From CAMPJM01 sp964440915 (lineage in GTDB: Bacteria > Bacteroidota > Bacteroidia > Cytophagales > Cyclobacteriaceae), in NCBI GenBank assembly GCA_964440915.1, contig CAYTTV010000052.1, positions 1 through 22,379 on the forward strand: DNA of 22,379 nt, in the 5' to 3' direction. This document shows positions 7,330-14,586 of the stretch, one piece after another. The translations under genes and the position numbers were made by a program. Numbering within the stretch: the stretch's first letter is position 1; every line of letters begins with the position of its first letter. Under the pieces are notes generated by a model. That model searched no databases and was not told where the DNA came from. It worked only from the letters and a program-made list of their open reading frames with translations.

Positions 7330-10275
7330 TTAAACCAATGCTTCATACAGAATTTCCGCAGGATGCAATGACTTTCTTCCTGTTCCGTCTTTTATCTGAT
7401 GTCGGCAACTTGTGCCGGGAGCTGCTATGATCACTTCCTCTGGCTGCTGCCTGACCGTTGGGAATAGCACCAACTCCCCTATTTGCATTGAAACATCATA
7501 ATGTTCTTTTTCATACCCAAACGAACCTGCCATACCGCAACATCCAGATGGGATAAGATGAACCTGATAGTTTTCAGGCAACGACAACAATTTTTTAGTA
7601 TAAACCAAAGAAGAAAGTGACTTTTGATGACAATGGCCATGTAGTTTTATCAACCGTTTATCGGTGGTGAATTGTCCTTTGGTCAGGCGGCCTTTATCCA
7701 TTTCACTTGCCAAAAATTCATCGATCAGAAAAGTACTTTGTGCAATTTTCTGAGCGTCCAAAAGCTGATCTTCATTGGCCAAGTCCAAATACTCGTCTCT
7801 CAAGGTAAGGATGGCCGATGGCTCCAGTCCTATAATAGGTACTCCATCATAGCCTATAAATTTCAGCAGCTCAATATTTTTCACCGCAATCTTTTTAGCT
7901 TCCCTTACTAAGCCTTTTGAGAGGTATGTCCTGCCGCTTTCTAGATGTTCGGGAATAACCACATCGTAACCCAACCGAGTCAGCAGCTTTAAGGTCTTGA
8001 TGCCTATTTCAGTATCGTTATAATCAGTGAATTCATCACAAAACAGATACACCTTGCCCAATTGACCGCTGAAATCCTTTATGCCGAAATGATCCTTTTT
8101 ATACTTATCGTAATATTTTCTCAATGTAGTCTTATAGAGCAACGGCATAGACCTTTTGGGGGCAAAGCCAATGGTCGTATTGGCTATTCTGGTAAGGGCC
8201 TTATTGTTAAATATGAAATTATAAGCCCATGGAACCATAGAAGCCACTTGATTTAATTTGGTAAAGTTAGCAATCAACTTTGTCCGCAAAGGCGTCCCGT
8301 TAGCATCATGGTAATGTTGCAAAAACTCAGCTTTTAGTTTGGCAATATCTACGTTTGATGGACATTCTGCCTTACATCCTTTACAAGAGAGGCACAGGTC
8401 CATGGCATCATAAATTTCCTGATGATCAAACGGATTGTCTTTTTTTGATGTCGTTAGCATTTCCCTCAGCACATTAGCCCTGCCTCGAGTCGTATCCTTT
8501 TCGTCACGGGTAGCCATATAACTTGGACACATGGTGCCGCCAATGACATGGGTTTTCCGGCAGTCTCCAGAACCATTACATTGCTCTGCAGCTCTTAATA
8601 TTCCATGTGAAGTGCTAAAGCTCAATACAGTATCGATCTTCCTTGTTTCCTGTCCAGGTACAAACCTCAGACTGGTATTCATAGAAGGCGTATCGACAAT
8701 CTTCCCAGGATTGAAAATATTATAAGGATCCCATGCCCTTTTTACTTCTTTTAAGAGCGCATAGTTTTTGGAGCCAATCATATATTTAATGAACTCTCCC
8801 CTCAACCTACCATCTCCATGCTCCCCACTCAACGACCCCCTGTATTTTTTTACCAAAGTGGCTATTTCTTCTGCAATCGTCCGGAACAACTTATTTCCCT
8901 CTACAGTTTTGAGGTCAATAATGGGCCTAAGATGCAGCTCACCTGAACCTGCATGTGCATAATGAACAGAGTACAGGTCATATTTTTTAAGTATCTCGTT
9001 AAATTCCCTTATGTATTCGGGAAGGTCCTCAACATCTACTGCGGTATCCTCGATCACGGGCACCGCTTTGGCATCACCAGGCATGTTGGAGAGTAATCCT
9101 AGGCCAGCTTTACGAAGGTGCCATATCTTGTTAGTGTCTTCACCGTAGATTACAGGATAATGATAGCCCAGCCCTGCTTCCTGCAGGTCGGCAATCATAC
9201 TGGCGCAGATTTGCTCGATTTCTTCGCGCGTTTCTCTGGCAAACTCAACCACAAGAATGGCCCCTGGGTCGCCCTCTACAAAAAAACGATGCTGGCGATA
9301 CTCAATATTATTCTTAGTACACTCCAAGATATAATGATCCATCAGCTCACAGGCACTTGGTTTGTACTTTAGTGCAATGAGATTCGCTCTTAGGGATTCG
9401 TCAACATTATTAAAATGCAGACAAGCCAGCCCTATTTCCGGGGGCAAAACAGGATCTAGATGAAGCTTTATTTCTGTAATAAAAGCCAGTGTCCCCTCAG
9501 AACCTGCAATAAGCTTACAAAAGTTGAAAGGCTCTTTCTCAGGTGTAAAAGGTGAAGTGTTGAGCAGCAAATCAATGGCGTATCCTGTGTTTCTTCGAAC
9601 GATGCTCTCCTTTGGAAATTTCCTTCTTATTCTATCCTGATTTTCTTTATCCGATAGTATCTTTTTTATGTTTTGGTATATGGCCACCTCTAAAGGGCTG
9701 TCCACGTTCTCCCCATTACATTTAGCTTCAAACTCCTCGTCAGTGAGGGCCTTAAACTCCACTTCAGTCCCATCGCTCAAAATTGCTTTTACAGCGATGA
9801 GATGGTCTCGCGTACTCCCATAAATCACCGAACGGCTGCCACATGAGTTGTTTCCCACCATACCCCCTATCATGCAACGATTAGAAGTGGAAGTCTCTGG
9901 GCTGAAAAACAGACCATACTTCTTCAGCTCCATATTAAGCTCATCTCTTACCACACCTGGCTGCACAGTCACCCACCGTTCCTCTGGATTTATTTCCAAA
10001 ATCCTTCTGAAATTCTTGGATAAATCTACTATGATACCATTCCCTACGACCTGACCTGCCAAAGAGGTGCCTGCTGTACGGGGTATGATTGGCAGGCCTT
10101 CCTTAGAAGAGAAGGCTATCACTTTACGTACATCATCATACGACTGGGGCACACAAACTGCTGTCGGAATCTCCCTGTAGGCAGAAGCATCTGTGGCATA
10201 CAAGATCAGATGGGTACTATCGGTGTATAATTCTCCTTCTATACTTTCGGCAAGCTTTTTTAACTTTTGTTGCAT
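7330..10275 (-). CDS. FAD/4Fe-4S/CCG-domain dehydrogenase (D-2-hydroxyacid oxidising)
   Basis: This 981-aa fusion enzyme resembles E. coli YdiJ and D-lactate dehydrogenases. It oxidises a D-2-hydroxyacid and passes electrons through flavin and iron-sulfur clusters. An FAD_binding_4 domain lies at about 35-225 (PRTAGTSLAGQ; GGMVGNNSCGSRSVIYGS). The FAD-oxidase C domain (to about 530) carries the metal/substrate histidines of HAGSGELHLRP (H441, H448) and GEHGDGRLRGE (E485). Two ferredoxin-like clusters follow: C566, C572, C583, and CLSCKGCKAECP with C628, C631, C634, C638. The C-terminal Cys-rich part has HGHCHQKSL and PSGCCGMAGSFGYE (C912, C913). An upstream in-frame TTG at 10302 lies inside a perfect promoter -7 element, so I start at the ATG at 10275. 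D-2-hydroxyglutarate or D-lactate are the likely substrates; sequence cannot choose. Confidence 0.9.
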   Translation of the reverse strand: MQQKLKKLAESIEGELYTDSTHLILYATDASAYREIPTAVCVPQSYDDVRKVIAFSSKEGLPIIPRTAGTSLAGQVVGNGIIVDLSKNFRRILEINPEERWVTVQPGVVRDELNMELKKYGLFFSPETSTSNRCMIGGMVGNNSCGSRSVIYGSTRDHLIAVKAILSDGTEVEFKALTDEEFEAKCNGENVDSPLEVAIYQNIKKILSDKENQDRIRRKFPKESIVRRNTGYAIDLLLNTSPFTPEKEPFNFCKLIAGSEGTLAFITEIKLHLDPVLPPEIGLACLHFNNVDESLRANLIALKYKPSACELMDHYILECTKNNIEYRQHRFFVEGDPGAILVVEFARETREEIEQICASMIADLQEAGLGYHYPVIYGEDTNKIWHLRKAGLGLLSNMPGDAKAVPVIEDTAVDVEDLPEYIREFNEILKKYDLYSVHYAHAGSGELHLRPIIDLKTVEGNKLFRTIAEEIATLVKKYRGSLSGEHGDGRLRGEFIKYMIGSKNYALLKEVKRAWDPYNIFNPGKIVDTPSMNTSLRFVPGQETRKIDTVLSFSTSHGILRAAEQCNGSGDCRKTHVIGGTMCPSYMATRDEKDTTRGRANVLREMLTTSKKDNPFDHQEIYDAMDLCLSCKGCKAECPSNVDIAKLKAEFLQHYHDANGTPLRTKLIANFTKLNQVASMVPWAYNFIFNNKALTRIANTTIGFAPKRSMPLLYKTTLRKYYDKYKKDHFGIKDFSGQLGKVYLFCDEFTDYNDTEIGIKTLKLLTRLGYDVVIPEHLESGRTYLSKGLVREAKKIAVKNIELLKFIGYDGVPIIGLEPSAILTLRDEYLDLANEDQLLDAQKIAQSTFLIDEFLASEMDKGRLTKGQFTTDKRLIKLHGHCHQKSLSSLVYTKKLLSLPENYQVHLIPSGCCGMAGSFGYEKEHYDVSMQIGELVLFPTVRQQPEEVIIAAPGTSCRHQIKDGTGRKSLHPAEILYEALV

Positions 10276-10299
10276 CTTTTTATGGGTTATAATGCCTTG

Positions 10300-10307
10300 C
10301 AAATATA
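10300..10307 (-). promoter_or_regulatory. -7 promoter element of the dehydrogenase gene
   Basis: Read on the minus strand this is TATATTTG, a perfect match to the Bacteroidota -7 consensus TAnnTTTG. It sits 25 nt before the ATG at 10275, giving a leader of about 17 nt. No TTTG -33 element is visible 19-21 nt further upstream. Its last three bases are the TTG that would otherwise extend the reading frame, which argues against that longer start. Confidence 0.5.
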
Positions 10308-10464
10308 GAAAGAATGCGGAAGGAAAACCGAAGATTTCAAGACATTAGATATTGGGTGGCTTAATACAATAAAAGTGGGTTGATAGGAATCAGATAATGG
10401 ATAGGTTAGCTTTAGCCAAGGACAATGGAAAGCAAGAAATGTTTATGCACCACATTCTTTCTTA

Positions 10465-10848
10465 TCAATTCACAACTGTTAACAATTTTTCTGCGGTGAT
10501 TGGTTTGGCAATAAAATGCTTAATCGGGTAAGGCTCAAGTCTGTTTTTATCTCTTTGATTATCAGAGCTTGTAAGAATCACCATCTGAAAGTCATAGCTT
10601 GGAGAAAGCCGGTAAAACTGCTTTAAGAATGAAAAGCCATCCATAATAGGCATATTCAAATCCAGCAAAATAAGCAGTTTTTCATTAGATGCTGGTTCAA
10701 AAGTGTTAAAATATTGCAATGCTACCTGACCATTAGTCAATTCTATTATTTCTAAAGCAATATTTTCTGATTCAATAATTTCTCTAGATAAAAAATTATT
10801 GATAGAATCATCATCTATCAATAATGCTTTAGTGAATAGCACGGCCAT
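10465..10848 (-). CDS. Single-domain response regulator (CheY-like receiver)
   Basis: This 127-aa protein consists of one receiver domain and nothing else. The acidic pocket is LLIDDDS (D12-D14). The phosphoacceptor is D63 in LLDLNMPIMDG, the conserved Ser/Thr is T93 in ILTSSD, and the invariant lysine is K115 in IAKPI. No output domain is present, so it must act by protein contact or in a phosphorelay. The wording of the D63 region (LDLNMPIMDGFSFL) is common in Bacteroidota single-domain regulators that partner with hybrid histidine kinases. No histidine kinase is in the window. It is an orphan between the dehydrogenase (same strand, 162 nt apart) and the divergent feo operon, so a shared role with either is unproven. 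Confidence 0.92.
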   Translation of the reverse strand: MAVLFTKALLIDDDSINNFLSREIIESENIALEIIELTNGQVALQYFNTFEPASNEKLLILLDLNMPIMDGFSFLKQFYRLSPSYDFQMVILTSSDNQRDKNRLEPYPIKHFIAKPITAEKLLTVVN

Positions 10849-10934
10849 GAGGCTAATGTAATAAAAATAATATTAATAATAGGTGCTGTTAATATGAGTT
10901 AGTATAAAATAATTGTGTACAAGTAACCTATTTT

Positions 10935-10942
10935 CAAAAGTA
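10935..10942 (-). promoter_or_regulatory. Candidate -7 element for the response regulator
   Basis: Minus-strand TACTTTTG matches TAnnTTTG exactly, 86 nt upstream of the ATG at 10848. No clear -33 TTTG lies at the right distance, so this is a modest prediction in A/T-rich DNA. Confidence 0.35.
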
Positions 10943-10982
10943 CAAGCTGAAAAATACGACGACGCTAATATAAGATACTTTC

Positions 10983-11005
10983 TTATTTAAATTCGTTCTA
11001 AATAA
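10983..11005. promoter_or_regulatory. Inverted repeat at the feo promoter, candidate metal-regulator operator
   Basis: Perfect 7-bp arms ttattta (10983-10989) and taaataa (10999-11005) flank a 9-nt spacer just upstream of the feoA promoter and overlap a second TAATTTTG at 11003-11010. Position and symmetry fit a dimeric metalloregulator site of the DtxR/MntR or Fur type, which commonly control feo genes. The arms are pure A/T, so chance cannot be excluded and the regulator is not identified. Confidence 0.35.
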
Positions 11006-11006
11006 T

Positions 11007-11038
11007 TTTGTAAAACCTTTTTAGGAAGTGTAATTTTG
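11007..11038 (+). promoter_or_regulatory. feoAB promoter (TTTG-N20-TAATTTTG)
   Basis: TTTG at 11007-11010 and TAATTTTG at 11031-11038 are separated by exactly 20 nt. This is a complete Bacteroidota -33/-7 promoter. Transcription would begin near 11045, about 20 nt before the feoA start codon at 11065. Confidence 0.7.
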
Positions 11039-11064
11039 ATGCAGGTTAGTAAAGCATTCCCAAT

Positions 11065-11301
11065 ATGACAGCAAATGACATTACGCGAGGCAATTTTGCA
11101 GTAGTCGAAGAAGTGATAGAAGCAGAACTCTGCCTCTATTGCCAAGATTTGGGCTTATTCTCAGGTAAAACTTTGCGGCTTGTGCATAAAGCACCTTTCG
11201 GTGGGCCATTGGCTTTCCAATTGGGAGAGACGATCATCTCTCTTCGAAGAGACGAAGCAAAACTCATAAAGGTGCGTCAGATATCAGACGGTAAATTATA
11301 G
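11065..11301 (+). CDS. feoA: Ferrous iron transport protein A
   Basis: This 78-aa protein is a small SH3-like FeoA domain protein that assists FeoB in Fe(II) uptake at the inner membrane. Visible features are the acidic N-terminal strand, the LGLFSGKTLRLVHKAPFGGPLAFQLG core (about residues 30-55) in which a glycine precedes the conserved small-basic turn, and ISLRRDEAKLIKV near the C-terminus, a near-universal FeoA ending. Length is normal for a free-standing FeoA; in many Bacteroides FeoA is instead fused to FeoB. FeoB begins 13 nt downstream on the same strand, and the promoter at 11007-11038 should drive both. Confidence 0.93.
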   Translation: MTANDITRGNFAVVEEVIEAELCLYCQDLGLFSGKTLRLVHKAPFGGPLAFQLGETIISLRRDEAKLIKVRQISDGKL

Positions 11302-11314
11302 ACGATCATTTGTT

Positions 11315-13414
11315 TTGAAAATAGCATTCATAGGAAATCCCAATGTAGGGAAATCAACCCTCTTTAATTACATCACAGGGCTAAAACAAAAAGTCGGCAA
11401 TTATCCAGGCGTTACAGTCGATAAAAAAATTGGCTTGTATAAGGGAGAAGGAATGAATGCCCCCATCACGATCATAGACCTTCCGGGAACCTATAGTCTA
11501 TATCCTCGATCTGAAGATGAGCTCGTTGTTCATCGAGTACTCAATGGCTTGAGCAAAGAAGGTAAAATAGATGCTGTGCTGGCCGTCGCTGACATGACTA
11601 ACCTTGGTCGCAGCTTGTTTTTAGCCACACAAGTGATGGATCTAGGGCTACCGGTTGCGCTGGTGCTCAACATGAAAGATGTTGCGGCAACCAAAGGCAT
11701 AACAGTCAACACATTTAAGCTATACAAAACGCTTGGGGTGCCCATCATCCAAACCAATGCTCGGGGGAATGATGGTCTACAAGCAGTCCTTCAAGCACTC
11801 AATGAAAATACTTTTAAAAAAGCCAGCTTTCTTGATGAGGAAGTATCGCTTATTCCTGAAGCGTTAGCTGCGTCTCTACGTGAAAGGTTCGGCTTGACGA
11901 ACGATTATCAAGCCTATCAAATTGCACGGTTTGCTCACCATGACAGGGTGCTCAGCAGTGAGGACAAGGTTTTTGTAGCGCAAGAAATAGCTGCAGCCAA
12001 GTATGATACATTAGAGGCTCAACAAAGGGAAAACACCATCCGTCATCAACAGATTGAAGACGTTCTGGCTAGCTGCCTCGAACGAAAGGATGTGACCGAA
12101 AAGAATATCACAGAAAAGATTGACAAGGTGATGTTGCATCCTTTTTGGGGCTATGTCATCTTTTTCGGGGTGCTGATGCTGATATTTCAGGCGATTTTTG
12201 CTTGGGCAGAATGGCCTATGGATTTAATTGACGGGCTTTTTGCCCTACTTTCAGATGGCGTGAAAGCAATACTGCCTCCTGGGGCTCTTACCAACTTGTT
12301 AGCAGATGGTCTTATAGCTGGCATCGGTGGAGTGGTAATTTTTATTCCTCAGATTGCCCTTCTTTTCGGTTTCTTAGCCATTTTAGAAGATAGTGGCTAC
12401 ATGGCGCGGGTGGTTTTTCTAACCGATAAACTCATGCGCCCTCTTGGACTGAACGGGAAAAGTGTGGTGCCTTTGATTTCTGGCATTGCCTGCGCTATTC
12501 CTGCGGTGATGGCTGCCCGAAACATCAGCAATTACAAAGACAGGCTTATCACTATATTGGTAACGCCCCTGATGAGTTGCTCTGCTCGCCTGCCCGTGTA
12601 CGTAATCCTTATAGGCCTAGTGGTGCCAGAAGGTTCGTTTGGGCCATTCAATTATCAAGGTCTAGCACTTATGGGCATGTATTTGTTGGGCACTGTAGCA
12701 GCACTGCTCAGTGCTTACATCATGAAGATTATTATTAAGGCACAAAACAAGGGATTCTTTGTGATAGAACTGCCCGTTTATCGCTTTCCAGGAATATCAG
12801 ATATACTACTGACCATGTATATTAAGGCGCGAACATTTGTTTTTGAAACTGCCAAGATCATCGTAAGTATATCAATAGTCTTATGGGTGCTGGCATCCTA
12901 TGGCCCCGGCGAGGAAATGAAGGAAGCTAGAAATGCCATACCCTTACCTCAAGAGCAAACTGAGGAAGCCATTTCAGACTATGAAGTTCAAGTAGCCTCT
13001 GCCGAATTGCAAGCTTCTTTTGCTGGACATATAGGACACTTTATCGAACCAGCAATTGCACCATTAGGCTACGACTGGAAGATTGGCATTGCATTGATCA
13101 CTTCTTTTGCAGCACGGGAGGTATTCGTGTCGACTATTTCTACCTTGTACAGTATTGGAGGAGACCCTGACGACACACTCACGATCAAAGAAAAACTTGA
13201 TCAGCAAAAAGATGCTCAGACGGGCGTGAAAACATTCCGTCCTGCTGTTGGCGTATCATTGTTAATGTTTTATGCTTTTGCCATGCAGTGCATGAGCACT
13301 ATGGCCATTGTAAAAAGGGAAACTAACGGCTGGAAATGGCCGATGGTACAATTTGCATACATGACTGGGCTAGCATATGTTACCGCCTATATTGCTTTTC
13401 AACTTTTATCTTAA
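11315..13414 (+). CDS. feoB: Ferrous iron transport protein B (GTPase permease)
   Basis: This 699-aa protein is the Fe(II) transporter of the inner membrane. The N-terminal G domain has G1 GNPNVGKST (residues 7-15), G2 NYPGVT (T34), G3 DLPGT (55-59) and G4 NMKD (119-122). A helical linker runs to about 265, followed by the polytopic membrane part with two Gate-type repeats. These include the conserved SGIACAIPAVMAARN and TPLMSCSARLPVY motifs, whose Cys residues are implicated in iron passage. SFAAREVFVST and MQCMSTMA close the second repeat. The start is TTG at 11315: it gives the family-standard N-terminus MKIAFIGNPN, and no in-frame ATG or GTG lies between it and the feoA stop. It lies 13 nt after feoA and 5 nt before the small Cys-rich partner. 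Confidence 0.97.
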   Translation: MKIAFIGNPNVGKSTLFNYITGLKQKVGNYPGVTVDKKIGLYKGEGMNAPITIIDLPGTYSLYPRSEDELVVHRVLNGLSKEGKIDAVLAVADMTNLGRSLFLATQVMDLGLPVALVLNMKDVAATKGITVNTFKLYKTLGVPIIQTNARGNDGLQAVLQALNENTFKKASFLDEEVSLIPEALAASLRERFGLTNDYQAYQIARFAHHDRVLSSEDKVFVAQEIAAAKYDTLEAQQRENTIRHQQIEDVLASCLERKDVTEKNITEKIDKVMLHPFWGYVIFFGVLMLIFQAIFAWAEWPMDLIDGLFALLSDGVKAILPPGALTNLLADGLIAGIGGVVIFIPQIALLFGFLAILEDSGYMARVVFLTDKLMRPLGLNGKSVVPLISGIACAIPAVMAARNISNYKDRLITILVTPLMSCSARLPVYVILIGLVVPEGSFGPFNYQGLALMGMYLLGTVAALLSAYIMKIIIKAQNKGFFVIELPVYRFPGISDILLTMYIKARTFVFETAKIIVSISIVLWVLASYGPGEEMKEARNAIPLPQEQTEEAISDYEVQVASAELQASFAGHIGHFIEPAIAPLGYDWKIGIALITSFAAREVFVSTISTLYSIGGDPDDTLTIKEKLDQQKDAQTGVKTFRPAVGVSLLMFYAFAMQCMSTMAIVKRETNGWKWPMVQFAYMTGLAYVTAYIAFQLLS

Positions 13415-13419
13415 GAATA

Positions 13420-13572
13420 ATGGTACAGCACATCATCGTTTTAGCACTTTTTTTTATTGTAATTGCCTATCACGGATACAAGTTCTTTAAAAAGAAAAAA
13501 GTGGGACACCCTAGTGGAAAATGCGCCAAATGTCCATCGGCAGGGAAAATATCCATGATAAAAGATGCGTGA
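13420..13572 (+). CDS. FeoB-associated Cys-rich membrane protein
   Basis: This 50-aa protein starts with ATG at 13420, five nt after the feoB stop. It has a single hydrophobic helix (about residues 3-18, QHIIVLALFFIVIAY), then a lysine-rich stretch (FFKKKKVGH) and a short CAKC motif (C35, C38). This layout matches the FeoB-associated Cys-rich small proteins often found after feoB. Their role is thought to be in iron delivery or FeoB assembly but is not settled. The two cysteines could bind Fe(II) near the inner membrane surface. A longer reading frame in this phase runs back into feoB, but its upstream part is out-of-frame feoB sequence, so the short start is preferred. A strong terminator follows 41 nt later. 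Confidence 0.85.
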   Translation: MVQHIIVLALFFIVIAYHGYKFFKKKKVGHPSGKCAKCPSAGKISMIKDA

Positions 13573-13613
13573 GCGGCATACGAGAGGAAAGGAAGGAATA
13601 TAAATTTTAATGT

Positions 13614-13646
13614 AAAGCAGCGAAGATTTACCTTCGCTGCTTTTTT
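13614..13646 (+). terminator. Intrinsic terminator of the feo operon
   Basis: Perfect 12-bp arms at 13614-13625 (aaagcagcgaag) and 13632-13643 (cttcgctgcttt) enclose a 6-nt loop and run into six consecutive Ts (13641-13646). This is a textbook Rho-independent terminator, 41 nt after the last feo gene. The convergent 42-aa gene ends 4 nt beyond it and may use the same stem, although the T run on that strand is weak. Confidence 0.92.
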
Positions 13647-13649
13647 AAT

Positions 13650-13778
13650 TTATAGGAAAAACACTAATCCTAACAAGATCACGAAAATCACAATGATAGG
13701 GATTAATACTGGCCAATTTGGCTGTCCACTGCTTACCAATTCTTCTTCCTTTTGGTTCTTTTTATTTTTTTGTGACAT
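13650..13778 (-). CDS. 42-aa single-pass membrane microprotein
   Basis: An ATG at 13776-13778 opens a 42-codon frame ending in TAA at 13650-13652. The product has a charged N-terminal tail (MSQKNKKNQKEEELVSSG), a short linker PNWPVL and a very hydrophobic segment of about 18 residues to the C-terminus (IPIIVIFVILLGLVFFL). This clean soluble-tail plus single-helix design is what real small membrane proteins look like, and it is unlikely to arise by chance as a shadow, because nothing is encoded on the other strand here. I do not recognise the family. It is convergent with the feo operon and separated from it by the terminator. Orientation, by the positive-inside rule, would place the lysine-rich N-terminus in the cytoplasm. 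Confidence 0.6.
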   Translation of the reverse strand: MSQKNKKNQKEEELVSSGQPNWPVLIPIIVIFVILLGLVFFL

Positions 13779-14005
13779 GATGATAATTTCTTTATTATTA
13801 ATGTATAGCATTCCCAAGATGAATATCTGTCTTGGTCAGATTGGATGTTCTAAAGCAGGTTCTATGATTCCCTGCCACACCTATTTCCATATAGCCATGC
13901 CATATAGAAAATATTTGATGAAATGAGTATTAGAAATGTGACTATCCTAGCAGAAGTAATCTTTGCCAAGAACAATGTCATATGAAATAATATAGGAAGG
14001 AGAAC

Positions 14006-14329
14006 CTAAGGAGCGTTTATGGAAACAAAGACATAAAAAACATTTCTTAGATAAGGGTTTACCAGAAAATGTTCTTTAGTGCGAATATCATCTTTATATA
14101 AATCAACGGCATTATATACGTGATTATAAAAAAATAAAGGCAAAAAAGCATTATGAGAGAATGTGTTTTCAACAAAATTCAGAACACCCAAAGTAGGCAG
14201 TTCAAATTTTGCATTCTTTGCGCCTGAGAACAGGGATTCTTGCGAATAGTTGGAAGGACCGCTGAAAACAGAAGCTGCAGCAATACAGATTGCTAAGATC
14301 AAAGGCAATATGTGCTGACCTTTCTTCAT
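14006..14329 (-). CDS. Secreted hypothetical protein, 107 aa
   Basis: The product begins with a good Sec signal peptide: MKKGQ, then a hydrophobic stretch (HILPLILAICIAAASVFSG, about residues 6-24). The mature part is about 80 residues rich in aromatic residues (LPLFFYNHVYNAVDLYKDD, NPYLRNVFYVFVSI) and contains no cysteine outside the signal. There is no lipobox, so it is probably periplasmic or outer-membrane exposed rather than a lipoprotein. I do not recognise the family. It is divergent from the ROK kinase and stands alone. Support for it being real rests on the signal peptide, an ATG start, and the absence of a competing frame on the other strand. It could also be a short, decayed descendant of a longer gene. 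Confidence 0.5.
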   Translation of the reverse strand: MKKGQHILPLILAICIAAASVFSGPSNYSQESLFSGAKNAKFELPTLGVLNFVENTFSHNAFLPLFFYNHVYNAVDLYKDDIRTKEHFLVNPYLRNVFYVFVSINAP

Positions 14330-14414
14330 ATTACTACAAGTTTACGCAAATTTCAGCAATATAGGCGAATAGCAAAATGCTTATTTTATTATGAAACCCT
14401 AACAGAGAAGTCAG

Positions 14415-14424
14415 GAAACGTTTC
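14415..14424. promoter_or_regulatory. GAAACGTTTC palindrome upstream of the ROK kinase
   Basis: This is a perfect 10-bp palindrome with central ACGT, 163 nt before the ROK start. LacI-family operators commonly have a central CpG in an AAnCGnTT frame, so this is a plausible half of a sugar-responsive control region. A near-identical palindrome (CAAACGTTTG) sits on the promoter of the short GH51 gene at 20042-20051. No regulator gene is present in the window. Confidence 0.25.
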
Positions 14425-14586
14425 AAAAAACAATGCGCTGTTTGTTCGGCCTGAATAAAAAAATCATTAATCTTACTATATTTTAATAACATTGTTGCCA
14501 GAGAAGATCCGGCGAAATCCTTAGCAGTGCGTGAGAAACCATAGACCAAGTAGAAATTGCTATGGACATATAAATAATATACAGCA

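Noticed and set aside
13336..13419. Longer N-terminus for the FeoB-associated Cys-rich protein
   Set aside because: This part is the feoB coding sequence read in another frame; the ATG at 13420 gives the normal short protein starting with the membrane helix.
13887..13907. ccatatag direct repeat (two 8-bp copies, 13 nt apart)
   Set aside because: Too short and A/T-rich to distinguish from chance; no associated element.
13693..13926. 77-codon plus-strand frame after the feo terminator
   Set aside because: It is largely antisense to the 42-aa membrane protein, has low-complexity Phe/Leu content from that strand, and has no upstream promoter.
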